Shown: positions 7,467 through 15,278 of the stretch, in pieces
Position numbering within the stretch: position 1 is the stretch's first letter
How the letters are laid out: every line of letters begins with the position of its first letter
From: Amycolatopsis orientalis DSM 40040 = KCTC 9412
Lineage (GTDB): Bacteria > Actinomycetota > Actinomycetes > Mycobacteriales > Pseudonocardiaceae
NCBI RefSeq assembly: GCF_000478275.1
Contig: NZ_ASJB01000063.1
Span: 1 to 56,043, forward strand
Direction of reading: 5' to 3'
DNA length: 56,043 nucleotides
Position numbers and translations under genes: made by a program
The notes under the pieces: model-generated
Seen by the model: the letters and a program-made list of their open reading frames with translations, nothing else
What the model was told of the DNA's origin: nothing
Database searches by the model: none

Positions 7467-8750
7467 ATGTCGGTGGAGCGCGGGATCGAACACGCTGCGC
7501 AGCCCCCCGCAGCACTGCCGCGCAAGCTGGCCGACATTTTGCGACCGGAACTGGGCAGTCTCGCCAACGAGATCGTCGACGAGATCCGGGCGACCATTCC
7601 CGCGTACGCCCGCCCGCTCGACGGGCCCTACGGCAAGTCGATCCGCGCGGGCGTCGAATACGCGATCACGTTGTTCGTCGCCCAGATCGCGGATCCCAGC
7701 GTCTCGAAAGAACAGTCCCACGAGGTCCATCACCGCCTGGGCCAGAACGAGATGCGGGAGGGTCGCAGTCTCGACACCCTCCAGTCGGCGTACCGGGTCG
7801 GCGCCCGCGTCTCGTGGCGGCGCATCATGCGCGTCGGCCGCCGCAGCGGGCTCTCGTCCGCGGTGATGTCGCAACTGGCCGACGCGATGCTCGCGTTCAT
7901 GGACGAACTCGCGTCGGTCGCGCTGGACGGCTACCTCGAAGCGAAGGCGCGCACCGCGGGAGCCTTGGACACCTGGCGCCGGAAACTGCTGCACCTGGTG
8001 CTGGAAACCCCGCCCGCGCCGTCGAAGGCGATCGCGGAACTCGCCCAGCTGACCGGCTGGACGGTGCCCGAACGCGCGACACCGGTCGTGCTGCACCCGC
8101 TCAACGCCACGGTCAGACCCCGGCGGCACAACGCGGTGGATTCGGACGTCTTGGCCGAACTCGACTGCGCCGAGCCGCGTCTGCTCGTTCCCGGCGAGAT
8201 CTCCGGTGCCCGCCTGGCCACCCTGCAGGCCGCGCTCCCGGACTACCGGCTGTCGATCGGCCCGTGCCGTCAGCTGGATTCCGTCGCCGATTCCCTCCGC
8301 TGGGCGCGCGACGCCCTCCGCCTCTCCGAACGCGGGATCATCGAGGCCCGCCGCGTGATCCGCGCCGAAGAACACCTCGCCACCCTGCTCGTGAACGGCG
8401 ACACCGCGCTGACCTGCCAGCTGCGCGACCGCCTGTTCGCCCCGCTCGCCGGGATGACCGGGAAGCAGCAGGAGCGGCTCCTCGAAACGCTCCGCGCCTG
8501 GCTGGACAGTCAGGGCAACGTCGTCGACATCGCCGAGCGGCTGCAGGTCCACCCGCAGACCGTGCGGTACCGCATGCGGCAGTTGCAGGCCACGTTCGGC
8601 GAGCATCTGCGTGACCCGGGAGCCCGGTTCGAGATGGAACTCGCGCTGCGGGCGGGTGTCAGTCCTTCCGCGACACCCGAGGGGTACACGCTGCCGGAGG
8701 TGCTGCCGTCACCCCGCAAGAGTCCACAGTGGACGCCGAGCGGGTCTTAG
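7467..8750 (+). CDS. PucR/CdaR-type transcriptional regulator with N-terminal RsbRD-like helical domain
   Basis: A 427-residue regulator. The C-terminus has the PucR-type helix-turn-helix (about 345-400: VVDIAERLQVHPQTVRYRM, then FEMELALR), which usually activates catabolic genes. The N-terminal about 170 residues are helical and resemble the RsbRD_N/PucR N-terminal sensor region (LADILRPELGSLANEIVDEI). The ATG at 7467 has AAAGGAG 6 bases upstream. A signal-sensing regulator of small-molecule use is likely; the target is not evident from its neighbours. Its promoter region carries two inverted repeats. It converges with an exported-protein gene, and a perfect 28-bp palindrome separates them. 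Confidence 0.85.
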   Translation: MSVERGIEHAAQPPAALPRKLADILRPELGSLANEIVDEIRATIPAYARPLDGPYGKSIRAGVEYAITLFVAQIADPSVSKEQSHEVHHRLGQNEMREGRSLDTLQSAYRVGARVSWRRIMRVGRRSGLSSAVMSQLADAMLAFMDELASVALDGYLEAKARTAGALDTWRRKLLHLVLETPPAPSKAIAELAQLTGWTVPERATPVVLHPLNATVRPRRHNAVDSDVLAELDCAEPRLLVPGEISGARLATLQAALPDYRLSIGPCRQLDSVADSLRWARDALRLSERGIIEARRVIRAEEHLATLLVNGDTALTCQLRDRLFAPLAGMTGKQQERLLETLRAWLDSQGNVVDIAERLQVHPQTVRYRMRQLQATFGEHLRDPGARFEMELALRAGVSPSATPEGYTLPEVLPSPRKSPQWTPSGS

Positions 8751-8795
8751 TCGCACGGTCGACCGCGCCTCCTGAAGGCGCTCGACGCGGCGCAG

Positions 8796-8823
8796 CCTCG
8801 CAAGTAGTCGACTACTTGCGAGG
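8796..8823. repeat. Perfect 28-bp palindrome at a convergent gene junction (TAGTCGACTA core)
   Basis: The arms CCTCGCAAGTAG and CTACTTGCGAGG surround TCGA with no mismatch. The element sits between the PucR stop (8750) and the minus-strand exported-protein stop (8847), so it can act as a bidirectional terminator hairpin (12-bp stem, UCGA loop). Its core TAGTCGACTA is shared with the palindrome at 98-119. Confidence 0.75.
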
Positions 8824-8846
8824 TCACGACCCTCCGCCGAGGACAT

Positions 8847-10223
8847 TCAGCGGCGCGCCACCGGCGGATCCACGCCTGCGCACTTGCGTTCGGCGTCCCA
8901 GGGGAGGCCGACCTGGTTGATCCCGACACACGCCTGGTTCCCCGGCCCGGACGCCATCCCGCTCAGCAGCGAGTCGAGGTCTTCCTTGACGCCACAGCCG
9001 GAGAGCGGGGGCAGGGTGAACTCCCGGTAGGCGGGGTCCGGCCACTTCGGATCGGTGCGCACGACGCCGCCGGTGAACATCCCGTACTTCTCGCCGCGGA
9101 GGTTGATCCTGATCGGCTCGGCGGTGAAGCAGCGGTCGCCGACATCGAGGCTGACGCCGTTGACGGTGACCTCGCTCAACTTCCCGTAGACCTTGAGCGG
9201 GGTGAGGACGGTCGAGCTGCCCTCCGGCTCCGGGATCGACACGCCGTCGACGTCGATGATGTGGTTGCCGGTCGCGTAGTCCTCCGGCAACAGCTCCATG
9301 GTCGCGCTGACCGGGACGAAACCGAACCCGAGGAACGTCATCCGGCTCGGCGGCATGATGACGGTGCCGGTGATCTTGCCCGGTCCCTCCGTGTTCTCCA
9401 GGTCCACATGCCACACCGCGTTGACCATGAACGCCGGCTTCAGCCGGGCGAACGCGCCGAGTTTGCTGACCGTCGAGGTGCCCTGCAGTTCGAACGGCTG
9501 CAGCGCGATCGGGAACAGATCGCCGTCTTCGGGGCTCTCCGCGGCCTTGGCCTCGGCGCCGGGCTTCTTCTGCTCACCCGGCTTGCCGGACTGCGGCTTG
9601 GGCTTCCCGAGCGGCAGCAAGGCGACACTGCCGAGCAGTGTGTCCTGATCCGGGTCCTGGGTGCAGGTGATCGGCGCGAGCGGGGTTTCGGCGGCGGTCA
9701 GCGCGAGCGAGGGCACGCCGGTGCTCAGCCGCAGTTCGCCCGGCACCTTCAGCTGGATGTCGGGGACCTTGCCCGTCGCGACCAGCTTCAGTTCGCCGGT
9801 GGCGGGCACCTTGGTCGCCGGGATCGTCATCGTCACGGGGATCGGGGTCTTCTTGTCCCCGTTCGCGGCCGTGAGCTCGACGGTCGCGCCACCCGCGACC
9901 TCGGTGGCGGCGCCGAGTGCTCCTTCGCCGACGGTGAAGGTCAGCGAAAAGTCCTTGACCTGCACCGGTTTTCCGGTTTGGACGACCTTCGGCAAGGTGG
10001 CCTTGGTGTCCACTGTGACCGGTCGGCGGCCTGCCGGATCGGGGAAGACGCAGGTGTTCGCGAGACTCAGGTGCGCGGCCGTGGCGCCCTGCGACGGCGC
10101 CGGCGACGGGGTGGCCGGATCGGTCGCCGCCGAAGAGGACAGCGTGCCGCTGACCCCGGCCAGCAGGATCACCCCCGCCAGAACGGGAAGCCTCCCGAGT
10201 GCCCGGCGAACCTGCTGCGTCAT
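8847..10223 (-). CDS. Exported two-module protein (DUF6801-like N-terminal module plus beta-rich C-terminal module)
   Basis: A 458-residue secreted protein of unknown function. The signal peptide spans about 1-35 (hydrophobic LAGVILLAGVSG). The N-terminal module (about 50-210; starts TCVFPDPAGRRPVTV, contains paired Cys) resembles the actinobacterial DUF6801 pattern and the neighbouring 208-residue protein. A Pro/Lys/Glu-rich linker follows (KPKPQSGKPGEQKKPG). The C-terminal module (about 245-440) carries ITGTVIMPPSRMTF and FTLPPLSGCG and resembles the 218-residue protein at 12261-12917. The start ATG at 10223 has GAGAGGA upstream. It is probably a cell-envelope or surface protein co-expressed with the next minus-strand gene, 70 bp upstream. 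The domain name is tentative; the similarity to its neighbours is by eye. Confidence 0.75.
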   Translation of the reverse strand: MTQQVRRALGRLPVLAGVILLAGVSGTLSSSAATDPATPSPAPSQGATAAHLSLANTCVFPDPAGRRPVTVDTKATLPKVVQTGKPVQVKDFSLTFTVGEGALGAATEVAGGATVELTAANGDKKTPIPVTMTIPATKVPATGELKLVATGKVPDIQLKVPGELRLSTGVPSLALTAAETPLAPITCTQDPDQDTLLGSVALLPLGKPKPQSGKPGEQKKPGAEAKAAESPEDGDLFPIALQPFELQGTSTVSKLGAFARLKPAFMVNAVWHVDLENTEGPGKITGTVIMPPSRMTFLGFGFVPVSATMELLPEDYATGNHIIDVDGVSIPEPEGSSTVLTPLKVYGKLSEVTVNGVSLDVGDRCFTAEPIRINLRGEKYGMFTGGVVRTDPKWPDPAYREFTLPPLSGCGVKEDLDSLLSGMASGPGNQACVGINQVGLPWDAERKCAGVDPPVARR

Positions 10224-10293
10224 ACGGTGTCCTCTCGAGTCCTGCGGTGGAGACCGTGCGGGGCGGGCGTCCCCGCCCCGCACGGATGGTTCA

Positions 10294-10920
10294 TCAGGTG
10301 ATCGGGATCGCCGGGCTGAACGCCCGGTTCTGTGCCGGATTGGTGTTCTTCACGGTGCAGTTGAAGTTCCACGCGGTCCAGCTGCCGTCCTTCTTGTGGA
10401 AGTCCAGCGGCGCGTTGATCGTGGTGCCGAGGGAGATCACGCCCGACCCGGGAGCGCCCGCGGTCAGCGTCGGAACGCTGGTGCCGGCGTCCTGGACGAT
10501 GTTGAAGGTCCGGGGGCCGGGCACGTACGGGTTGATCTGGGTCGGAACGTCCAGGTTGGACACCGTCGCCGACGTCGGGGTGGCGTTGGTCGCGGTGATC
10601 GGCATGTTGGCCTTGCCGCGGACACCGTCGTAGTTGGCGGCGTTGAGCAGCGCGTTGATGGTCGCGTTGATCGTCGCCGTGCCACCGACGCTCGACGGGG
10701 TGGCGGTGCCGCCGGAGGCGACCGAGTCCGGCCCGACGAAGCTGGCCTTCACGTCCAGCTGCTGCTGGCCGATGCCGGGGAAGTTGCACATGTAAGCGAC
10801 GGTGCCGGTGGCGTAGTTGGTCGCGGCCGCGGCCGTTCCGGCGGTGAGCACGGCGACCGCGCCCATCACGATTCCGGTGGTGGCGACGCCTGCTGACAAC
10901 TTTCCAAGTCTGCGGGACAT
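10294..10920 (-). CDS. Small exported protein, single DUF6801-like module
   Basis: A 208-residue secreted protein with a clear signal peptide (about 1-33, ends GTAAAA). The mature part starts with a YMCNFPGIGQQQLDV pattern and ends with a second Cys in NFNCTVKN, suggesting one disulfide-linked beta-sandwich. The same Cys-x-FP opening and internal pattern occur in the N-terminal half of the 458-residue protein encoded just downstream. The ATG at 10920 is preferred over 10929 because AGGAG is 9 bases before it. Function is unknown; surface or matrix protein is the best guess. It is divergent from the RCC1-repeat gene. Confidence 0.75.
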   Translation of the reverse strand: MSRRLGKLSAGVATTGIVMGAVAVLTAGTAAAATNYATGTVAYMCNFPGIGQQQLDVKASFVGPDSVASGGTATPSSVGGTATINATINALLNAANYDGVRGKANMPITATNATPTSATVSNLDVPTQINPYVPGPRTFNIVQDAGTSVPTLTAGAPGSGVISLGTTINAPLDFHKKDGSWTAWNFNCTVKNTNPAQNRAFSPAIPIT

Positions 10921-11076
10921 ACCTGTCATCTCCTTTGATCCAGTTTACGTCTCGGACGGCTTTCCCCATGCGCCTTTCGGCGGATTTTTCTGATCAAATA
11001 TGCTCGACTTGAGCGGGTTATCTCGGGTGGTGGGGTAAACCGATGTTACCCGCGAGTTATGTACGTAACAAGTATT

Positions 11077-11088
11077 CATGTCGACATG
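11077..11088. promoter_or_regulatory. Palindrome CATGTCGACATG in a divergent promoter region
   Basis: This perfect 12-bp palindrome, next to a near-perfect one (GTTATGTACGTAAC, 11056-11069), lies in the 287-bp region between the divergent exported-protein and RCC1-repeat genes. Operator function is possible but not shown. Confidence 0.3.
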
Positions 11089-11194
11089 TTTCCGGGTGGG
11101 TGAGAAACCCGTTCTTTCTTGTCAATGGGCGCTGAATGCGATTATGAAGTTTGTCGGGGGATGACAAAGAAGCCGCCGATCGGCGGAACCGGGT

Positions 11195-11200
11195 TAACAT
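11195..11200 (+). promoter_or_regulatory. Putative -10 hexamer, leaderless RCC1-repeat gene
   Basis: TAACAT fits TANNNT and ends 7 bases before the ATG at 11208; no ribosome binding site lies between. Confidence 0.4.
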
Positions 11201-11207
11201 TTCCCGC

Positions 11208-12188
11208 ATGGCTTCTGTCAATCGACGATCCACGACGCGGAGCGTGACCGCCACCGCGATTGCCGTAATGATCGCCACGGTTTCCCTTTCCGGTACCGCC
11301 CACGCCGCGCCCGCCGGCGAACCGCGGCCGTGGGGAAGCAACGACTACGGGCAGGGGCAGGGCGGGGTGCCCGTTTCGGCACTCGGCGCCAGCGCGGTCT
11401 CCGCGGGCGCGCTCACCCATCTGGCCCTCAAGGACGGGGGTGTGATCGCCTGGGGCAACAACAGCTACCAGCAGGCCGACGTCCCGGCCGCGGCCACTTC
11501 CGGGGTTTCGGCCATCGCCGCGGGCTGGGCGCATGAACTGGCGCTCAAGAACGGCGGCGTGATCGCCTGGGGCAACGGTTTCTACGGCCAGAACGTCGTC
11601 CCGGCCGCCGCGACCTCGGGTGTCACCGCGATCTCCACCAGCGCTTACTTCAACCTGGCGCTCAAAACCAACGGCAGCGTGCTGAGCTGGGGTTCGCGCA
11701 CCGCAGTCCCCTCGACGGTTTCGTCCGGCGTCTCCGCGATCTCGGCGGGCGGCGACCACGGGCTCGCGCTCAAGAACGGCGGCGTGATCGCCTGGGGAAG
11801 TAACGGAAAGGGCCAGATCACGGTGCCCGCGGCGGCCACTTCCGGGGTTTCGGCGATCTCCGCCGGGTTCCGGCACAGCATCGCGCTGAAGAACGGCGGC
11901 GTCATCGCGTGGGGTGACAACTTCTACGGCCAGGCGACGGTTCCGCCGGAAGCGCAGTCCGGCGTCGTCGCCATCGACGCCGGCTTCAACCACAACGTCG
12001 CGCTGAAGTCCGACGGAAGCGTCTTCGCCTGGGGCTCCAACGTGAAGCAGGAAAGCCGGGACACCAGCACGGAACCGCCGACGGACTTCTGGAAGTTCTC
12101 CGGCGTCTGCACCCCGGTCTACGCGGTTTCCGCGGGTGACAGCACCGGCGTCGCTCTGGTGGACCCGAACGCGCCGTACTTCTGCTGA
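11208..12188 (+). CDS. Exported RCC1-repeat beta-propeller protein
   Basis: A 326-residue secreted protein. The signal peptide spans about 1-34 (ends GTAHAA). The mature region is almost entirely seven RCC1-type repeats of about 40 residues, each with a WG turn (PWGSN, AWGNN, AWGNG, SWGSR, AWGSN, AWGDN, AWGSN) followed by the motif ALKNGGVIAWG. Seven blades fit one closed propeller. Repeats are highly similar in DNA too (VPAAATSGVSAIS occurs several times), pointing to recent duplication or gene conversion. A C-terminal extension has two Cys (GVCTPVY, PYFC end). Function is unknown: extracellular binding scaffold is likely. It converges with the exported 218-residue gene across hairpin 12204-12249. 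Confidence 0.88.
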   Translation: MASVNRRSTTRSVTATAIAVMIATVSLSGTAHAAPAGEPRPWGSNDYGQGQGGVPVSALGASAVSAGALTHLALKDGGVIAWGNNSYQQADVPAAATSGVSAIAAGWAHELALKNGGVIAWGNGFYGQNVVPAAATSGVTAISTSAYFNLALKTNGSVLSWGSRTAVPSTVSSGVSAISAGGDHGLALKNGGVIAWGSNGKGQITVPAAATSGVSAISAGFRHSIALKNGGVIAWGDNFYGQATVPPEAQSGVVAIDAGFNHNVALKSDGSVFAWGSNVKQESRDTSTEPPTDFWKFSGVCTPVYAVSAGDSTGVALVDPNAPYFC

Positions 12189-12203
12189 GGCGGCGAGGTC
12201 GGC

Positions 12204-12249
12204 CTCGTGAGTGGTAATGACGGTTAGAACCGTCATTACCACTCACGAG
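12204..12249. repeat. GTGAGTG/GTTAGAAC hairpin element, copy 1 (convergent junction)
   Basis: A perfect hairpin with two 22-base arms around AG. The outer part is CTCGTGAGTG / CACTCACGAG, the inner stem GTAATGACGG / CCGTCATTAC, and the centre GTTAGAAC. It lies exactly between the convergent RCC1 gene (stop 12188) and the exported-protein gene (stop 12261). Four more copies with different inner stems occur in the window. It is probably a bidirectional terminator and a member of a dispersed repeat family. Confidence 0.8.
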
Positions 12250-12260
12250 ACCGGGCAGTG

Positions 12261-12917
12261 TCAGAGGTTGGACTTCATGCTCAGGTTGATCGTGTTGTCC
12301 GGACCGGAGATCAGCGACCCGAGCGCGAGGTCGTTGATGAAGCAGTCCTTGAACGCCGGGATGGTGAAGGTCCCCGACGACGGGATGGTCGGCGCGAACA
12401 GGTCGACGTTCTTCGACACCAGGGTCAGGTCCAGCGGGGTGACCGTCTTGCAGGCGTTCGGCACCGTCGGCAGCGGAATGACCGGCCAGAACAGGCCGAC
12501 CACGATGTTGTCGATCAGCATGTTCGCCTGCGAGTGGGTGGTCAGGTCGCCGTTGGCCAGCGTGCCGGTGACCGGGCCGGTCGGCTCGATCCGTACCCTG
12601 GCCTTGATCTTGAAGACACCCGAGACCAGCGAGATGTTCGCGGTCGAGGGCGGCAGGGACAGATTGCCCCGGATACCGACGTTGTCACCGTCGATGACGA
12701 GGGCGCCGTCGAGCTGGCCGGGGCCGAGGTCGAGGGTGCCGCCGGTCTTCTTCACCGTGGTCTTCCCGGTGACGGTGTAGGACACCGGGATCTCCACCGG
12801 GTCGTCCGCGAGGGCGGGGGTGGCGGCGAGGCTGCCCGCCATCGCGAGTGCGGACGTGAGTGCGACAACGGTACCGAGACGGCGGCGGGCGGTTTTCGGG
12901 CGCGTTCGACCGAACAT
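12261..12917 (-). CDS. Small exported protein, single beta-rich module
   Basis: A 218-residue secreted protein with a signal peptide (about 1-38, ends ATPALA). The mature part has two Cys (NACKTV and FKDCF) and patterns VGIRGNLSLPPS, KARVRIEPTGPVTG and GTFTIPAFKDC. These align by eye with the C-terminal half of the 458-residue exported protein at 8847-10223 (ITGTVIMPPS, GCG after FTLPP), so it looks like a stand-alone version of that module. GAGGAG lies 7 bases before the ATG. It sits 62 bp downstream of the last Mce-operon gene on the same strand and could be co-transcribed with it. Function is unknown. Confidence 0.75.
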   Translation of the reverse strand: MFGRTRPKTARRRLGTVVALTSALAMAGSLAATPALADDPVEIPVSYTVTGKTTVKKTGGTLDLGPGQLDGALVIDGDNVGIRGNLSLPPSTANISLVSGVFKIKARVRIEPTGPVTGTLANGDLTTHSQANMLIDNIVVGLFWPVIPLPTVPNACKTVTPLDLTLVSKNVDLFAPTIPSSGTFTIPAFKDCFINDLALGSLISGPDNTINLSMKSNL

Positions 12918-12979
12918 GGGTTTCTCCTCGTTTTCTCTCCTGTTTTGTACCGCGGACTAAATGAGGAACGACCGGTTTG

Positions 12980-13600
12980 TCACCGGGGAATGAGGTCGGT
13001 GATGACCCAGCTCTCGCCTTCGCGTTCGGCGGTGATCGAAAGCTGTGCGGCGGCCGTCGTCGAAGAATTGTTGTCGGCCCGCGTCGCCGCCTGATCGAGG
13101 AATACCAGCAGCCGGGCTTTACCGTCGCCGAGTTCCTGGACGGCGGATGAGGAGACGCGGGTGGTGAGGACCAGTTTCTGCGCTGGAGCCTTTTCCCTGA
13201 CTTGGGCGAACAGCTGGTTATAGGACTCCAGCGCATTGCCTCTCAGCACCGAAGCGGCCGCCTTTTCGGTGCTCTCGGTCCGGTCATAGGAATAGGAGAA
13301 GATCTTGTTGAGCGCCACCGTCACCGCGGAGTTCACCTCGGCTGTCGCGCCGACGTCGGTGAGCGCGGTGTTGGCCGCCGACGGCGCCGCCGAGATCGAC
13401 CTCGCCTCCAGCGTGAACCACACTCCCGCCGCCACCAGTACCGCCGCCGCGACCAGCAGGATCAGCGACGGCTTCGGCCGCCGGGACGGCTTCCCGGTGG
13501 TCTCTTCGGTGGTCTCGTCGGCGGTGGGTTCGGGTTCGGCCGTGACCTCCGGCTCGGTCCCGGGTTCGGCATGGGCGTCGGTGTCGGCCGTGGCGGTCAT
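12980..13600 (-). CDS. Mce-associated membrane protein
   Basis: A 206-residue protein with an acidic Glu/Thr/Pro-rich N-terminal tail (about 1-40), one transmembrane helix (about 45-63, ILLVAAAVLVAAGVWF) and an extracytoplasmic domain resembling Mce-associated (Mam) proteins (SIL-x-GNALESYNQLFAQVREKA region; ends ESWVITDLIPR). Mam proteins are thought to stabilise Mce transporters. Its ATG overlaps the previous gene's stop (ATGA), so it is translationally coupled as the last core gene of the Mce operon. The specific role is inferred from position and architecture. Confidence 0.82.
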   Translation of the reverse strand: MTATADTDAHAEPGTEPEVTAEPEPTADETTEETTGKPSRRPKPSLILLVAAAVLVAAGVWFTLEARSISAAPSAANTALTDVGATAEVNSAVTVALNKIFSYSYDRTESTEKAAASVLRGNALESYNQLFAQVREKAPAQKLVLTTRVSSSAVQELGDGKARLLVFLDQAATRADNNSSTTAAAQLSITAEREGESWVITDLIPR

Positions 13601-14100
13601 CGCGCACCCACCGGGAGCTGGTCGAGCGCGCTGAGCCGCCAGCCTTCGGCGGTCCTGGTCAGCCCGGCGGCGAACCGGTTGCGCTTGGTCGTCGGCGCGG
13701 CGCCTTCCCGGGCCAGGGTGATCTCGACCGAGGCCAGCATCTTGGCCGTTCCCGCGTGGTCGTCCAGTTCACTGATCGCCGCGTCGAGCACCTTGCCGGT
13801 CGACACCGTCGCGTCCTTGGTCAGCGCCTGCTTCGTCGCGTCGTCGGTCTTGCCCAGCTGATCGCGCAGCGGGCCGGTCGACGCGGCGAGCCAGTCGGCG
13901 ATGCCCTGGTCGATGCGGTGGTGGTCGAGGCTGGTCAGCCGGGCGACGAGTTCACGTCCGGACCTCAGTGCCTCGTCGCGTGAGTTCCCATAGGTCACGG
14001 CCTCGGAGCTCGTCGCGGTGAACCAGGTGTACCCGGCCCAGCCGGCGAACGCGCAGGCCGCGGTGAACACGGCGATCGCGATCTTCAGTTGCGCAGCCAC
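13597..14100 (-). CDS. Mce-associated protein, single-pass membrane
   Basis: A 167-residue protein: N-terminal membrane helix (about 6-24, IAIAVFTAACAFAGWAGYTWF), then a helical-beta extracytoplasmic domain typical of Mce-associated proteins (RDEALRSGRELVARLTSLDH early; GWRLSALDQLPVGAR at the end). The GTG at 14100 is chosen because GAGGAG is 5 bases upstream; it overlaps the end of mceF by 16 bases. It ends in ATGA overlap with the second Mce-associated gene. Confidence 0.83.
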   Translation of the reverse strand: MAAQLKIAIAVFTAACAFAGWAGYTWFTATSSEAVTYGNSRDEALRSGRELVARLTSLDHHRIDQGIADWLAASTGPLRDQLGKTDDATKQALTKDATVSTGKVLDAAISELDDHAGTAKMLASVEITLAREGAAPTTKRNRFAAGLTRTAEGWRLSALDQLPVGAR

Positions 14101-15278
14101 AACATCTCCTCGAGGCTGGTGGACGTCGGCTGGCCGTCGGCACCGAACCCGCCGGGAACGGCGGCGGGCGGGACGCCGCCCTTCGGCGCGTTCTGCGAGC
14201 CGCGGACCGAACTCGGGTCGCCCTTTTCGAGCGTGCACGCGGCGCCGGTGTTGAACGGCAGCGGTGAGAGTTCTTTGCTGCTGCGGATCTTCGTGCCTTC
14301 GTAGCCCTTGGTGCACGGCATCGGATCGAAGAAGGTCAGTGCCAGGCCGATCTTCCCGGATTCGCCGTCGATCGCCGCGTCGACCGCGGAGACGGCCTTC
14401 GGGGTGTTGATCAGCAGCTGCCGGAGGCCGTCGGTGCGCGCGGAGAACACGTGTGACGTGGTGAGCAGGTTCGCCAGCAGGATCGGCAGTCCCGGTTCGT
14501 TGTCCCGCAGCAGGCCGGAGAGCTGGGTCGCCGCGTCCGGCGCGGTCGCGATCAGCCTGCGGAGGTCACCGTCCGAACGTGACAGTTGTTCGGCGAACTG
14601 CTTGGCGTTGTCGCTGAACTGCCGCCAGGCCTGCGACGAGTCCACCTGTGTCTTCAGCACGGTGGAGCCGTCCGTGAGCAGTTTCTCCGTCTGCGGCAGG
14701 TGGTTCGCCGCCTGCTTGGTGAAGTCGGTGGTGGTGTCGAGCAGCACCTGGAGGTTCGCACCGGAACCACGCAGGGCGTTGTCGAGTTCGTCGACCACGA
14801 TCCGCAGATCCTCGGTCGGCACGGACGCGGTCAGCGAGTCCAGATCGGTCAGCAGATGCTGCACCGGGAGCGGGACGCTCGTCGCCTCCCGCGGGATGAC
14901 CGAACCGTCGGCGAGGAACGGCCCGTCGCCGGTGCGCGGCTGCAGGTCGACGAACTGTTCGCCGACCGCCGACCGGTTCGCCACGACCGCCCGGGAGTTC
15001 GCCGGGATCGGTGGCGCGTCGTCGTCGATCAGCAGATCCGCCTCCATCCCGCCGTCGGTGAGCCGCAGTTCCCCGACCCGGCCGACGGCGACACCGCGGT
15101 AGGTCACCTCGCCGTTGGTGAACAGGCCCCCGCCGTCGGTCAGCGCGAGTTTCACGGTGTACCCGGTGGCCCCGAAGAGCCGGTCGAGTCCCGCGTAGTT
15201 GGCGCCGACGAACGCCGTCGTGGCCAGCGCGATGATGACGAACGCGAGCACCTGGATCCGGACACGGGTGGTGAGCAT
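14085..15278 (-). CDS. mceF: MCE family protein MceF
   Basis: A 397-residue MCE-domain protein. One N-terminal transmembrane helix (about 8-25), the MCE/MlaD beta-barrel domain (about 38-118; VTYRGVAVGRVGELRL), then a long helical region (about 130-320) expected to line the periplasmic lipid tunnel with the other five Mce subunits, and a low-complexity Pro/Gly-rich tail. As sixth Mce gene of the operon it is MceF by position. ATGA overlap with mceE couples translation. Confidence 0.9.
   Translation of the reverse strand: MLTTRVRIQVLAFVIIALATTAFVGANYAGLDRLFGATGYTVKLALTDGGGLFTNGEVTYRGVAVGRVGELRLTDGGMEADLLIDDDAPPIPANSRAVVANRSAVGEQFVDLQPRTGDGPFLADGSVIPREATSVPLPVQHLLTDLDSLTASVPTEDLRIVVDELDNALRGSGANLQVLLDTTTDFTKQAANHLPQTEKLLTDGSTVLKTQVDSSQAWRQFSDNAKQFAEQLSRSDGDLRRLIATAPDAATQLSGLLRDNEPGLPILLANLLTTSHVFSARTDGLRQLLINTPKAVSAVDAAIDGESGKIGLALTFFDPMPCTKGYEGTKIRSSKELSPLPFNTGAACTLEKGDPSSVRGSQNAPKGGVPPAAVPGGFGADGQPTSTSLEEMLWLRN

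Noticed and set aside
11430..12050. Tandem DNA repeats as a satellite array
   Set aside because: They coincide with the reading frame of the RCC1 blades and encode the protein repeats.
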